Origin: an uncultured Clostridia bacterium
GTDB taxonomy: Bacteria > Bacillota > Clostridia > Christensenellales > UBA1242
DNA length: 64,000 nt
Direction: 5' to 3'
NCBI GenBank assembly: GCA_944382715.1
Contig: CALWNC010000002.1
Span: forward strand, 258,738 to 322,737
In this document: piece by piece, positions 1-10,037 of the stretch
Layout of the letters: each line of letters begins with the position of its first letter
Numbering within the stretch: position 1 is the stretch's first letter
Notes under the pieces: model-generated
What the model was told of the DNA's origin: nothing
Databases searched by the model: none
What the model saw: only the letters and a program-made list of their open reading frames with translations
Program-made: the position numbers and the translations under genes

Positions 1-2363
1 TATCAAAGCATACTTTTGATGAGGGTGAATTGGTAGGAGATACAGTTACATATACTTGTACAATTTGTAGAGAAAAATATTCACATACACACACTTATTC
101 TAATTCATGGAGCACTGATGACAATGCCCATTGGAAAGAATGTTTATCAAATGATTGTGACGAACTATTACAATATGGTAAACATACGTATGGTGAAGGT
201 GTTGTAGAAGGAGAGCAAATTACTTTTGTATGTACAACTTGTGAAAAAGAATATACATGTGAATACAAAGAACATTATTATTTATCAAGTTTTGAAAAAT
301 TTAATGTTAGTGACTACACATTTAAAATTACAAATTTAAATTTAACAAATTTAGAAACTGAAATTGGATACAAAATTGACATTGCAGAATTATATCTAAG
401 AGTTGATGATTATAATGAGTATTTTGGTTATGGTTACTGCGACTTGCTAGATCCTGAAACTAATACGGTTTTATTAGAAGGAAGACTTGTTCTTGGTAAT
501 GATACGATATATGTATCATCAATTGGTTCAATTGATGGATATTATCAAGACGTTAAAATGAAATTTGTTGTTGATGATTTATTGTACTTATTATTATCGT
601 CAGAATTTATTGATAATCTTGAATATTTTAGACTTATTGAAGAAAATCAAGTGCTAATAAATGAAGTTTTATCTACATTAAAAATTGCTTACTTCGAAAA
701 TAGAGAAAGTCTAAATAATATTTTAAACACTGTGGTTGATAAACTATTTACAACTACATTAAATGAAGATGGAACAGTAACATATAAACTAAATCTTAAC
801 TTCCTTAAAGAAGCTAATAATTATTTAAATACTGAGCCTGTAAAAGATATTTATGAAACTATTTATGGTATTGGAGAATATGATGTACTAGTTAATAGAA
901 TAGTTGGTTTATTACATAATAATTTAGGTGAAGTATTAGATATTTTAGAAACCAATGGAATTGTAGTTGATGAAATTTTAGATTACATAGATGAGATAAT
1001 TGCTAATTATGGTTATATAATATTCGACAATTATTTAGAAATTGATTCAACAATCGAAATAAATACACTTGAACAATTATTAGTTGCAATGGGTTATGAT
1101 ATTTCTTTTGAGGATTTAGGTGAACTACTAAAGACAGAAGAATTTAGAACTATGTCAGTTGTAGATTTCTTAAATATGACTATTGGTTCAAATTATTCTG
1201 AAAGTGAATGGGAATCTTTGATTAAAGCAGGAATGGCTATGGCTGGACAAAAGAGTATTTATGCTTTAGTTGAAGAAGCGGTTAATGAAATTTTGGGTAA
1301 TACAGAAGATAATAAATTATCTATGCAATCTATAAAAGAGTATATTGATTCATTTATTGATTTGATTGACTCAGCATTTTCAATTTCTTATACAGTTGAT
1401 TCTAGTGGAAAATTAGTTTCTGCTGTGGCTGATTTAAATTTACCTGATGTAATAAGTGGAAAGGTTGAATTATTAAAAGAAACAGTTTCAAATGTTGATA
1501 TTAAAGTTGAATTAGAAAAATATAAAGAAATGTTTAGTAATTATGATATTACATTTGACCAAGCATCAAACATTGAAACAGATTATACAAAACAAATTTA
1601 TACTGATGAAAATGGAAATCAAGTGATTTCATATACATATGTAAGTGGTTCTAAAGCCAGTTCAGGCTTTTATATAGAAGAAAGATATGAATTTGTTTTT
1701 GATTCAAATAATAATTTTGTAAAGATGGGTCGTTACAAAGAAATATCTGAGTATGATTATGAAAATAGTAGTGAATCGCCAAAAATATTTACAGAATATT
1801 CTTATAATGAAATTACTTCTAATAACTTTAATAATACATTATTTTTAGAATTTAATTGTGGAAACAAAATAGTAAATTTAGATATCTTATCAAAAAATGG
1901 TGAAAGTTATAGATATGATCAATGGAATGATACTATTAGTGTAACTGATAATGAGATTTCATTAATGTATAACACAACTACTCAAAGATTTGTAATTGAA
2001 TATAATCCAGAAACTAAATATCATACATTTGAAGAAATTGAAAGTGATAGAGAATATACGGATTATGGCTGTTTAATGCACTTTAAATGTAAAGATTGTG
2101 AAGTAGATTTATATTATCAATATAATTTTGTTGCTAATTCTAGACTTCAATATTCATTTGATAATTATGTTAATGGACTAGAAAATGCTTATATTTATGA
2201 TGAAAATGCAGGTTTTGTATATGCCTTTGATAGTATGACAAACAGCTGGGTAGTAGATGCATCTTTGGATGTATCTACAATGCAATATGTAAACGAGCAT
2301 ACAATTGTTTCATATTCATTTGTTTATATTTCTAGAAAGTATATTATTTATACTGTTGCTTAA
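1..2363 (+). CDS. Surface protein with Cys/His repeats, 5' end outside window
   Basis: The reading frame is open from the first bases of the window (first full codon at position 3, SKHTFDEGE...), so the gene starts upstream; the TTG at 30 is not a convincing start. The visible N-terminal part holds repeats of the form H-T-x3-G-x8-T-x2-C-x2-C (one ending CTICREKY, the next CTTCEKEY, with HWKEC between), a zinc-ribbon-like pattern seen in large secreted Firmicutes proteins. A similar CKDC pattern recurs near residue 690. The remainder is acidic, rich in N, E, D and Y, with no transmembrane segment or sortase motif at the C-terminus. Probably extracellular; function unknown. A terminator follows at once. 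Confidence 0.7.
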   Translation, partial: SKHTFDEGELVGDTVTYTCTICREKYSHTHTYSNSWSTDDNAHWKECLSNDCDELLQYGKHTYGEGVVEGEQITFVCTTCEKEYTCEYKEHYYLSSFEKFNVSDYTFKITNLNLTNLETEIGYKIDIAELYLRVDDYNEYFGYGYCDLLDPETNTVLLEGRLVLGNDTIYVSSIGSIDGYYQDVKMKFVVDDLLYLLLSSEFIDNLEYFRLIEENQVLINEVLSTLKIAYFENRESLNNILNTVVDKLFTTTLNEDGTVTYKLNLNFLKEANNYLNTEPVKDIYETIYGIGEYDVLVNRIVGLLHNNLGEVLDILETNGIVVDEILDYIDEIIANYGYIIFDNYLEIDSTIEINTLEQLLVAMGYDISFEDLGELLKTEEFRTMSVVDFLNMTIGSNYSESEWESLIKAGMAMAGQKSIYALVEEAVNEILGNTEDNKLSMQSIKEYIDSFIDLIDSAFSISYTVDSSGKLVSAVADLNLPDVISGKVELLKETVSNVDIKVELEKYKEMFSNYDITFDQASNIETDYTKQIYTDENGNQVISYTYVSGSKASSGFYIEERYEFVFDSNNNFVKMGRYKEISEYDYENSSESPKIFTEYSYNEITSNNFNNTLFLEFNCGNKIVNLDILSKNGESYRYDQWNDTISVTDNEISLMYNTTTQRFVIEYNPETKYHTFEEIESDREYTDYGCLMHFKCKDCEVDLYYQYNFVANSRLQYSFDNYVNGLENAYIYDENAGFVYAFDSMTNSWVVDASLDVSTMQYVNEHTIVSYSFVYISRKYIIYTVA

Positions 2364-2374
2364 TTAAAATTTAT

Positions 2375-2430
2375 AAAAAAACTAGCTTTAAAATCTAATA
2401 TTTTTATAGGTTTTATTTGCTAGTTTTTTT
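2375..2430 (+). terminator. Rho-independent terminator of the Cys-repeat gene
   Basis: A 12-bp perfect stem (AAAAAAACTAGC / GCTAGTTTTTTT, arms 2375-2386 and 2419-2430) lies 11 nt after the stop. The loop is long at 32 nt, and the right arm itself supplies the T-run. Confidence 0.75.
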
Positions 2431-2852
2431 GTTATAATAAATTAAAAAATAAATAAATTAAATTGCTGATAGTTAAAATATATTTAAATAATAAAAAAGT
2501 CAAAATTAAATTAATTTTATTTAAAAGATAATCAAATAAAAGTATAATTAGATTATATACAAAGTGATGTTGCTTTGCTTACGATGCTCGAAAACAGTTT
2601 GCTAAACGCAAGCATCACAGCTAAGTTACCATCAGTTGCTGTCAAATATCTTTGGAGTGTTTGACGACAACTTCCGATAGAATAAAATACAATCAAAGAT
2701 TTTTTGGAGATTTATTAGAAAAGAAATTCATTATTTTTTATAATTGGTATGTTAGTGAAGTAATGAAAATTTATAAATTTAGATAATAAAAATTTAAGAT
2801 ATTTATTTTGATTTTTTAATACTTATTAATGCTATAAAACAAAGGAGTTATT
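2431..2852. other. Gene-free gap with a structured 110-nt core
   Basis: No credible gene is seen. Most of the gap is A/T-only sequence, but 2564-2672 is clearly richer in G and C and folds into two hairpins (separate entry). A strong ribosome binding site (AAAGGAG) for the next gene sits at its right end. Confidence 0.6.
2564..2672. other. Candidate structured RNA or dispersed repeat (two hairpins)
   Basis: Hairpin 1 pairs GTGATGTTGC (2564-2573) with GCAAGCATCAC (2608-2618), 10 bp with one bulged G. Hairpin 2 pairs AGTTGCTGTCAAA (2634-2646) with TTTGACGACAACT (2660-2672), 13 positions with one mismatch and one T-G wobble, and a 13-nt loop. No T-run follows, so it is not a simple terminator. 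No known RNA family is recognised. It could be a small RNA, a leader element of the downstream membrane-protein gene, or a repeated intergenic element. Confidence 0.35.
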
Positions 2853-3581
2853 ATGAATCCACAAATTTTTGGTTGGGAACATCTAATTTTTCTTGCTACT
2901 TTTGCAATTTTTATGATAGTAAGCCTTATTTTACTTGGTATTTTTATAAAAGATGAAAAAAATAAAGTAATAATTTTAAAATTAACAGCATTTTTACTTT
3001 TATTATTCATTATTTGGAATAGGATATCTATATCAATATCTAACAAAAGATGGACTTATTTAATTCCAGATTCATTTTGTGGAATGAGTAGCTTGGTTTT
3101 GTCACTTGCCGTTTTAATTGGTAAAAAAGATAATAATATTTTACATTTTGTATTTTATATTTCAATTGTAGGTGGGTTTTTAACAATAATTTATCCTACT
3201 TTTATAGGACAAAATTCTTCTTTTTTCTATCAAAATACCATATCTGGACTTTTACATCATGGATTTTCATTTTATCTTTCAGTAATGTTACTTATATTTG
3301 GTTGGTTTCATCCAAATTATCAAAAATGGTTAAATATTTTGATTGGGTTTATGGCATATATTAATCTAGGCACTTTTTTAATTACTGTATTTGGATATGA
3401 TGATGCCTTTTACATAATAAATCCTATTCTTGATGGTACATATTTAACAGTTTGGTTTATAGGTATAATTTTTGCAGTGATATATATATTATTTTTCTTG
3501 ATATATGAAATAGCAAAAAGAAAACATATGGATAGAATTAAACAAAATAATAGTGAAGGGGCAAAATACAATAATGATTAA
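2853..3581 (+). CDS. YwaF/TIGR02206-family integral membrane protein
   Basis: A 242-residue protein with about six or seven hydrophobic segments. It opens with the W-E-H-L motif near residue 11 and has a P-D-S-F-C segment around residue 72 where the TIGR02206 (YwaF/TMEM164-like) family has its P-x-H-x-C signature. Length fits the family (about 230-250). The start is set by AAAGGAG seven bases upstream. Biochemical function is unknown in this family. The next gene is on the other strand, so it appears monocistronic. Confidence 0.65.
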   Translation: MNPQIFGWEHLIFLATFAIFMIVSLILLGIFIKDEKNKVIILKLTAFLLLLFIIWNRISISISNKRWTYLIPDSFCGMSSLVLSLAVLIGKKDNNILHFVFYISIVGGFLTIIYPTFIGQNSSFFYQNTISGLLHHGFSFYLSVMLLIFGWFHPNYQKWLNILIGFMAYINLGTFLITVFGYDDAFYIINPILDGTYLTVWFIGIIFAVIYILFFLIYEIAKRKHMDRIKQNNSEGAKYNND

Positions 3582-3820
3582 AATTTTTTTATAAAACAAT
3601 CATTTGTTGATTTTAAAATTATTTTACTTGAAAAAAAATGAAGAGTTGATACATTTTAATAAATAAAGATGGATAGAGAGTTGATATATAAAATTTTTTA
3701 AATAATTAAGAATTTACCTGAGTCAAAGCCATCAAATAAGTTTTAAATAATAAATGTGTGATAAATAAATTAAAATGTAATAAATTATCATAGAAAGAAT
3801 ATATAAAAAATTTTTCCACA
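3582..3820. other. Gene-free gap, nothing recognised
   Basis: Almost pure A/T sequence between convergent genes. No ORF with a ribosome binding site and no structure apart from the terminator at its right edge. Confidence 0.6.
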
Positions 3821-3854
3821 AAAAAAAGTCAAAATTGAATTTTGACTTTTTTAT
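3821..3854 (-). terminator. Terminator of the Xre-family regulator gene
   Basis: Near-perfect inverted repeat (AAAAAAGTCAAAATT and its complement) with T-runs on both strands, overlapping the stop codon of the minus-strand gene. It could also stop transcription arriving from the plus-strand gene at 2853. Confidence 0.75.
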
Positions 3855-4474
3855 TTTTTTGTTAGTCTAATAACATTTGCTTTGCATTTGCAGTCACTTG
3901 TTTTTTCACAACTTGGGCAGGTAAGTTGTCTTGTGGTTGCAGTATGTTTGCTTTGCATATATTCTCTGATTTCTGGTTGAAATCTTGTTTTACAATTTGG
4001 ACATTCATATTCTGTTTCGCCTTTAAATAGCATACAAACAACGCCAATTCCGACTACAAAATCAATAATGGCAATTAAAATTAAGATGACTTTAAGGGCA
4101 ACAGCCATTTTTGTAAATCCAATTGCAAAAATAATTGCAACACCACTAAGAAGAGTAGTAGCAATGACAACTAATTCAAGAATTCTTCTAAGTTTGAGGT
4201 CATTTTGTGACTTTACATATTTCAAAGCATTGTTTTCAGAATTCTCTTTGAATTCATCTTCTTGTAATGAAGTGCCAGCAACAAGCTCATTGACTGAAAC
4301 ACCTAAAACTTCACAAAGAGGGAGGATAAGTTCATTTTTTGGTAAAACATTTTTTTCTTCCCATTTCATAACAACTTTTTCTTCTACACCGAGTTTTTGA
4401 GCAAGGTCATTTTGTGTAAGTTCAAGGGCTTTTCTTTTTTCCGCAATAAATTTTCCCATAAGAATTGAATCCAT
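3851..4474 (-). CDS. Xre-family HTH regulator with membrane domain and zinc ribbon
   Basis: Residues 6-62 form a Cro/CI-type helix-turn-helix (TQNDLAQKLGV... VVMKWEE). Residues 101-150 hold two hydrophobic segments long enough to span the membrane. The C-terminus carries a zinc-ribbon pattern with C158-x2-C161 and C186-x2-C189, plus C195 and C197. This suggests a membrane-tethered DNA-binding protein with a cytoplasmic metal or redox site, a common but mostly uncharacterised Firmicutes arrangement. Start supported by AAAGGAG six bases before the ATG; a second ATG at codon 6 is less likely. No target operator was identified. Confidence 0.75.
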   Translation of the reverse strand: MDSILMGKFIAEKRKALELTQNDLAQKLGVEEKVVMKWEEKNVLPKNELILPLCEVLGVSVNELVAGTSLQEDEFKENSENNALKYVKSQNDLKLRRILELVVIATTLLSGVAIIFAIGFTKMAVALKVILILIAIIDFVVGIGVVCMLFKGETEYECPNCKTRFQPEIREYMQSKHTATTRQLTCPSCEKTSDCKCKANVIRLTKK

Positions 4475-4767
4475 AGCATTCTCCTTTCATTTATTATACT
4501 AATTATTATTATAACACTAAATTTTAAAAATGCATACAAAAAATTAATAATTTTGTATAAAACTAAAAAATTTTTTATAAATTTAACAAAATTTAATGAT
4601 TTTTGTATAATATTAACAAATTATGTCGAATTATATTAGTATTATATGCTATAAAGTAAAAATTATTCAAACCTTGTATTTTGATATAAGCTAATTTTAA
4701 TTATTATATTTTAAATTTGTTTTACCGTATAATTGTTAATTAAATAGGTTAATTCTATTGTGTTTTG
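4475..4767. other. Gap upstream of the minus-strand regulator
   Basis: Very A/T-rich. On the minus strand it contains TATAAT-like hexamers about 30 bases before the regulator start, but no well-spaced -35 box that I trust. No gene and no clear terminator for the lipoprotein gene ending at 4768. Confidence 0.45.
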
Positions 4768-6744
4768 TTAAATTGTGTAAGTTAGTTTTGGTAAAATTCC
4801 ATCTTGTTCTTCAAATGTCCAAATGTTAGTGTCCCAATTTAAAACACTATTATTGAGTAAATATTGACTGAAAACCAAGCTAAGATAATTCCTATCTAGC
4901 AAGAGATTATTAATAATTTCAATATTTGCTTCCTTATTACTTAGACCATTTAATTTAATTTCAATTTGAATAGAGTTATCTACTAAAATATTTGACATTG
5001 TTGAGTTTAAATTATATCCAACTGAGTAACCTATGTGTACATATTTAGAAATTTCACTTTCATCATTGAAATAACCTTCACAGCTTATATTTTTTCTATC
5101 CACACAAATATATGCAAAGCAATCTTTTAAGTTACAATAACTTGCATATCCAACAAGACTACCAACATAAAAATTTGAATTAGTATTCCATGACTTTGCA
5201 ACAATACTATTAGCTGAAACATATGAACTTGAAATTGTTGCATTTTCTGCTCTGCCTACTAAGCCTCCTAAATATAAATCAGAGTTTCCAACTGAACTGT
5301 TTGCATACAATCTTCCTATTTTTTGTAGATCTACATATGAGTTTAAAATTATACAGTTATTTGGTAAATATCCAACAATTCCACCAAAATATAGTGAGGA
5401 ACTATTTATAATTCCAATAAATAAATCATTATTTACAGAAACATAGCATTGATTAAAACTTCCACCATTGCCACATATACCACCAGCACGAATGTGTTGC
5501 TCTGAGTTTACGTGGAGATACAAATCACTTACAGAGCACTGATAGAACATTGTACTGTCAGAAGCTTCTCCAACAAGCCCACCAACATATATTTTTGAAT
5601 TTATATTTACAGCATTTGTAATTTTTGAATTTGTGCTATGGCAGTTTATTATATTACAATCACCCTTAGCTTCTGCAATAAGACCACCAATCATTGGGTA
5701 AGAAGTGCCAGAGATTGTTATTAAATTAACATTAATTTCATAGCTAATGAAAAGATTTTTTATTGTTGCACCCTCAATGCAATTAAATAGACCAATTCTC
5801 TTTGAAAGACAATCATTTAATACAATTCCAGAAATTGTATAATTCTGACCATCAAATTCTCCTCTAAATGGACTGTAAGTACTACTTACTGTAAGCTCAC
5901 CGACATTTTCAAGGTCATTTGCAAGTCTAAATTTGTCATTGCTACTTGAAGATTTACCTACAATTTCTTTAAAATCAACCACAGTTTTAATTATTTTGTA
6001 TCCATCTTCATCAACTAAATCAGTTACAAATTTTGCATAAATGTCGAGATTACCTGAGTAGCTACCATCAATCTCATATATTTGATTTCCACTAAAATCA
6101 GGGCTTAGATACCAGCCTTTAAAAATTGCATTTTCTTTTGATGCTTTCTCTAAAATGTATGTTTCACTTAAAATATTATAGGAAGTAGGGTTACTAGGAG
6201 AGTTTTCTCCACCGTCCAAGTGATAGATGATATTATAATTTTTAGGAGCAAACCTAGCATAAAGGTTTATTTGACCCGTAGTACCAGCTGAAATTTGTGT
6301 TATTTTAGTGGCAGTATCAGAAGTAGAGTTGTACCACCCCAAAAATTCATATCCTTCTTTTTCTGCATCAGTAAGTTCAAATTGGCTTTGAACATTATAT
6401 GTTTTAGGATTACTGTGAGTTTCATTTTCACCTAGATGATAGGTAATTGAATAAGTTAAAAGACCAAATTTTGCGGATACTTTAACCTCGCCATCTGGCA
6501 TCACGAATTCATTTTCAGTCGTTTCGGTTCCATCGACAATATAGCTTATAAAATAATATCCGTCATTTGGGACATTTGAAAGAGTAACAATTTCACCTTC
6601 CTTTGCACTTGTTACGGAAGAAGTAATAGTTCCACCAACAATATTTTCTACATTTACTGTATTGCTAGACGAACAAGCCGTAAGTGGAAAAGTTAAGATT
6701 ATAGCAAGTAATGAGAGTAGTAAAAAATTAATATTTCTTTTCAT
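4768..6744 (-). CDS. Lipoprotein with two InlB B-repeats and GLUG-like repeats
   Basis: A lipoprotein signal peptide ends in the lipobox LTAC with C24 as the lipidated residue. After a short beta domain (30-90) come two InlB/Listeria-Bacteroides repeats, roughly 95-165 and 170-240, each with Y-x-I-x-Y-H-L, G-W-Y and I-x-x-Y-A-x-F. From about 290 to 560 there are repeated I/V-G-G-L-V-G motifs followed by cysteine-bearing strands, resembling GLUG beta-helix repeats of adhesins. Predicted to be anchored to the outer face of the membrane, probably in adhesion; substrate unknown. Start supported by GAGGAAAA. It is divergent from the ABC transporter at 6882. The GLUG-like part resembles the protein at 52672. 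Confidence 0.75.
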   Translation of the reverse strand: MKRNINFLLLSLLAIILTFPLTACSSSNTVNVENIVGGTITSSVTSAKEGEIVTLSNVPNDGYYFISYIVDGTETTENEFVMPDGEVKVSAKFGLLTYSITYHLGENETHSNPKTYNVQSQFELTDAEKEGYEFLGWYNSTSDTATKITQISAGTTGQINLYARFAPKNYNIIYHLDGGENSPSNPTSYNILSETYILEKASKENAIFKGWYLSPDFSGNQIYEIDGSYSGNLDIYAKFVTDLVDEDGYKIIKTVVDFKEIVGKSSSSNDKFRLANDLENVGELTVSSTYSPFRGEFDGQNYTISGIVLNDCLSKRIGLFNCIEGATIKNLFISYEINVNLITISGTSYPMIGGLIAEAKGDCNIINCHSTNSKITNAVNINSKIYVGGLVGEASDSTMFYQCSVSDLYLHVNSEQHIRAGGICGNGGSFNQCYVSVNNDLFIGIINSSSLYFGGIVGYLPNNCIILNSYVDLQKIGRLYANSSVGNSDLYLGGLVGRAENATISSSYVSANSIVAKSWNTNSNFYVGSLVGYASYCNLKDCFAYICVDRKNISCEGYFNDESEISKYVHIGYSVGYNLNSTMSNILVDNSIQIEIKLNGLSNKEANIEIINNLLLDRNYLSLVFSQYLLNNSVLNWDTNIWTFEEQDGILPKLTYTI

Positions 6745-6881
6745 AGATTTTCCTCATAGTTATATTTTTCTCTAATTATATCAAGTTAATTATACTTTTG
6801 CAATATGTGCGTGTGAGTAATTTTTAAATTTTGTTTACAAAAATTTTTGTTTATTTTATAATTGAAATATTAGGAGTTTTT

Positions 6882-7610
6882 ATGAAGAAAGAAGAATTGA
6901 TTTTTGATGAAAATTATGATGGAGCAGTAACAATATCACACCTTTCTAAATATTATGGAGAAAATAATGAAGTGAAGGCACTTGACAATGTGACTCTTCA
7001 ACTTTTTAAAGGTCAGTTTGTCGTTATTCTTGGAGCAAGTGGAAGTGGGAAGTCGACACTTCTTAATTTGCTTGGGGGAATGGATACAGTAACAGAAGGT
7101 AGCATCAATATTGCAGGGGTGGATATTACTAAGTTATCAGAAAAGACAAAGACTAAATATAGAAGAGAGGTTGTAGGATTTGTATTTCAATTTTACAATT
7201 TAATGCCAAATTTAACTGCTCTTGAAAATGTTGAGCTTTCAGAACTGCCTGGAGGTATGAAATCAGAAGAAGCATTAAAATTGGTTGGTCTTGAAAATAG
7301 AAAAAATAACTTTCCAAGTGAACTTTCTGGAGGTGAGCAACAGAGGGTTTCTATAGCAAGAGCTATAGTAAAAAATCCAACAATGCTTCTTTGTGATGAA
7401 CCTACTGGTGCACTGGATAGTAAAACTGGTAAAAAAATCATAAAACTCCTTCAAGATATTAATATTAACAAAGATAAAATAATAATAGTTGTAACACACA
7501 ATAGTAATCTTGCAAAGGTTGCCGATAGAGTAATAAAGATAAGTGATGGAAAAATTTTCTTTGATGAAATTCAAGAAAATCCTCTATCAATTGAGGAGAT
7601 AGATATTTAA
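6882..7610 (+). CDS. MacB/LolD-type ABC transporter ATP-binding protein
   Basis: A 242-residue ATPase with Walker A GASGSGKS (51-58), Q-loop (VFQFYN), signature LSGGEQQR near 150, Walker [12 protein letters not shown] and the H-loop VVTHN. The sequence and length match the LolD/MacB/FtsE group that powers extrusion from the outer leaflet. The frame is open further upstream from a TTG at 6831, but TAGGAG lies five bases before the ATG at 6882, which I take as the start. It overlaps the permease start by one base (TAATG), so the two are translationally coupled. Substrate unknown. Confidence 0.85.
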   Translation: MKKEELIFDENYDGAVTISHLSKYYGENNEVKALDNVTLQLFKGQFVVILGASGSGKSTLLNLLGGMDTVTEGSINIAGVDITKLSEKTKTKYRREVVGFVFQFYNLMPNLTALENVELSELPGGMKSEEALKLVGLENRKNNFPSELSGGEQQRVSIARAIVKNPTMLLCDEPTGALDSKTGKKIIKLLQDININKDKIIIVVTHNSNLAKVADRVIKISDGKIFFDEIQENPLSIEEIDI

Positions 7611-9925
7611 TGAATAGAGTTTTTAAGAAATTAACCATTAGAACATTTTTTTCAAATTTTAAACAGTTCTTGTCAGTCATTTTAATTGTTTTTATGGCAA
7701 GTATGCTTTTGTCAGGATTTATTACAAATTATTATATGTTCGACAATGCAATCACCACTTACTTTAATAAGACAAATCTTGCTGATTTATGGTTTTATGT
7801 TGAAGGCGTAGATGAAAATGATGAACAGTTTTTTTCTAACCTAGGGGTCGAATACGAAAAGCGACTCTACATTGAAACAAAGGCAGGGATACCAAGTGGA
7901 CTTGCATCTAACAATGCAAAGATTTATATTTATGATGAGGGAAAAATATCAAATCCTTATATAGAAACTGGTCAATGGTGGGGCTGTGTTATTGATAAAA
8001 ATGTTTATTCAAACAACAATTTACAACTTGGAATTGATGAAATTCAATTTACCGTTTCTTATGAATACCTAGGGCAAAACTTTGAATTTGATTTATCTTT
8101 TGTTATTACTGGTACTATGAGTTTAGATGAGTGTGCCGACTCATTTTCATCATGGCCAATATTAATTTCTAAAGAAGCTTTTTTAACTAAAGTAAATACT
8201 GCCATTTGTGAAATGCTTGGCATAGATTATCAAGAATTCATTCAGGAATTACCATATAATCAAATTTTGGTCAAAACAGAAGACTTAGAAGCAACTGTAT
8301 CAGCTGTTCAAGAATATTATCAAACGAGTTCTCAAAATGAGCTTTATTACAGTTTTGATAGAACTTCCATTGAATCGGTTGTTTTGTTAAATTCTGAAAT
8401 TGATCAGTCTAGAAAAATGATTTATGTATTTCCAATAATATTTTTGTTTGTTTCTATTTTAATAATACTTACGACTATTAATCAATTAGTGTTACAAGAA
8501 AGACAGAGAATCGGAACTTTGAAATCAATTGGTATTCCAGATAAGAAAATAATGCGGCATTATTCAAAGTTTGGTGCATTGCTCTGTGCAATTGGTTCCG
8601 TACTTGGAGTAATTTTTGGAATTGCAATAATTCCTTCAATTATGTTTATTAAATATAACTTGGTTTATAGCATACCAGATGATTATGTAGTTTTAACCAT
8701 TCCTTATCTGTACATTTTATTAGTTATTTTTGGTATTACACTTCTTGGCTATCTAGTATCAGTTTGTGCATGTCACAGCATCTTACACAAAAAGCCAGTT
8801 GATTTGCTTAGATTTAATGTGAGCAGTTCACGAATTAAGGGAACGGGTAGGCTAAAAAAATTGCCTTTCACGCTAAAAATGGCAATTCGTAATATAAGAA
8901 TTAAGCCGATTCGAACAATTATGGCAACCATTGGTATTGCTGGTTGTATGGCACTGCTTCTTTGTGGCTTTGGAATTGGAGATACACTTGATTATAGTAT
9001 TTCGTATGATTTTGGAAGAAATTTTCATTATGATATTACAACGACATACACCGATGATATGTTTGAATATAATTTGTATCAATTGCCAGGAATGACCTAC
9101 TATGAAAAGTATGAAAAAATGTATGTCAGTGTAAGTGCAAATAATAGTGTAAAAAATACAAATTTATTTAAAATTGAAGAACAATCTTTAATGACAGACA
9201 TTTATGTTCTTTCAGGTGAAACTGTCATTTCTAAATCAATTGCTGATGAAATGGAAATTTCTAGAGGAGATAAAATAACCATTACGCTTGGAAGTAAAAT
9301 GATAGAACTTGAAGTTACCAAGATTGTTACTACAAGTGTTATGAATGGAATATTTATTTGTGATGATTATGGTTTTGATGAGAGTTATAAAACTCTTGGA
9401 ATGTGGATAGAATGCAGTGATGTTACAGATGAAAAGATAGACTTTATAAATTCAATAAACGGCACCAACACTGGCTATTCAATGAGTCAATACATAGATA
9501 ATATTAATACAAAAATATCTTCTATAAATATAATGACAAACACACTTAAAATTTTTGCAATTGCCCTTGCAATTGTGGTTTTACTCAACCTAATATTACT
9601 AATTTTAAAAGAAAGGGTTCGTGAAATTGCAACTCTTAAAGTTTTGGGTAGAAATCAAAAAAGCATAATGCTAACATTGCTTTTTGAAATTTTAATAATG
9701 TCGATATGTGGAAGTATAATTGGAATGATATTAGGTTATCCACTTTTAGTACTTGTGCTTTCTATAAATAAGGTAGAAGTTTTGAATTACCTTTATAAGA
9801 TAAACTTTATAAGCTATATTTTATCAATTTTAATTGTTGGTTTAACAATATTAGTAGTTACACTATTAAGTTATAATAAAGTTAAAAAAATAAATATGAT
9901 AGAATCTTTAAAAAGTGTAGAATAA
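7610..9925 (+). CDS. ABC transporter permease with two FtsX/MacB domains
   Basis: A 771-residue protein with the layout of a duplicated FtsX permease: TM near 18-45, an extracellular domain to about 265, three TMs (about 268-390), then a second unit starting LPFTLKMAIRNI near 420 with TM, extracellular domain (about 460-640) and three C-terminal TMs. The cytoplasmic loops carry the ERQRIGTLKSIG and ERVREIATLKVLG signatures of FtsX-type coupling helices. Paired with the ATPase just upstream it forms a complete type VII exporter. There is no adjacent histidine kinase, so a Bce-type bacitracin module is not indicated. The GAGGAG ribosome site lies inside the ATPase gene. Confidence 0.8.
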   Translation: MNRVFKKLTIRTFFSNFKQFLSVILIVFMASMLLSGFITNYYMFDNAITTYFNKTNLADLWFYVEGVDENDEQFFSNLGVEYEKRLYIETKAGIPSGLASNNAKIYIYDEGKISNPYIETGQWWGCVIDKNVYSNNNLQLGIDEIQFTVSYEYLGQNFEFDLSFVITGTMSLDECADSFSSWPILISKEAFLTKVNTAICEMLGIDYQEFIQELPYNQILVKTEDLEATVSAVQEYYQTSSQNELYYSFDRTSIESVVLLNSEIDQSRKMIYVFPIIFLFVSILIILTTINQLVLQERQRIGTLKSIGIPDKKIMRHYSKFGALLCAIGSVLGVIFGIAIIPSIMFIKYNLVYSIPDDYVVLTIPYLYILLVIFGITLLGYLVSVCACHSILHKKPVDLLRFNVSSSRIKGTGRLKKLPFTLKMAIRNIRIKPIRTIMATIGIAGCMALLLCGFGIGDTLDYSISYDFGRNFHYDITTTYTDDMFEYNLYQLPGMTYYEKYEKMYVSVSANNSVKNTNLFKIEEQSLMTDIYVLSGETVISKSIADEMEISRGDKITITLGSKMIELEVTKIVTTSVMNGIFICDDYGFDESYKTLGMWIECSDVTDEKIDFINSINGTNTGYSMSQYIDNINTKISSINIMTNTLKIFAIALAIVVLLNLILLILKERVREIATLKVLGRNQKSIMLTLLFEILIMSICGSIIGMILGYPLLVLVLSINKVEVLNYLYKINFISYILSILIVGLTILVVTLLSYNKVKKINMIESLKSVE

Positions 9926-9969
9926 TTCATATAGTAATTTTGCAAATATTTGACTTTTAATAAAAAAAA

Positions 9970-9998
9970 TTGCACAATATAAGATAGTATATTAAAAT
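9970..9998 (+). promoter_or_regulatory. Possible sigma-A promoter for the 10038 gene
   Basis: TTGCAC, 17-bp spacer, TAAAAT, 39 bp before the start codon. Modest match in A/T-rich sequence. Confidence 0.4.
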
Positions 9999-10037
9999 TT
10001 TATTTTAAAATAGATTAGTTAAAGGTAGGGTATTAAA

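Noticed and set aside
30..32. TTG at 30 as the true start of the first gene
   Set aside because: The frame and a repeat motif (KHTFDEGE) continue to the left edge, so the gene is cut by the window.
4068..4400. 110-codon plus-strand frame opposite the Xre regulator
   Set aside because: Lies entirely antisense to a well-supported gene with domain motifs.
6831..6881. Upstream TTG start for the ABC ATPase
   Set aside because: The extension is hydrophobic and unlike the family, while a perfect ribosome site precedes the ATG at 6882.
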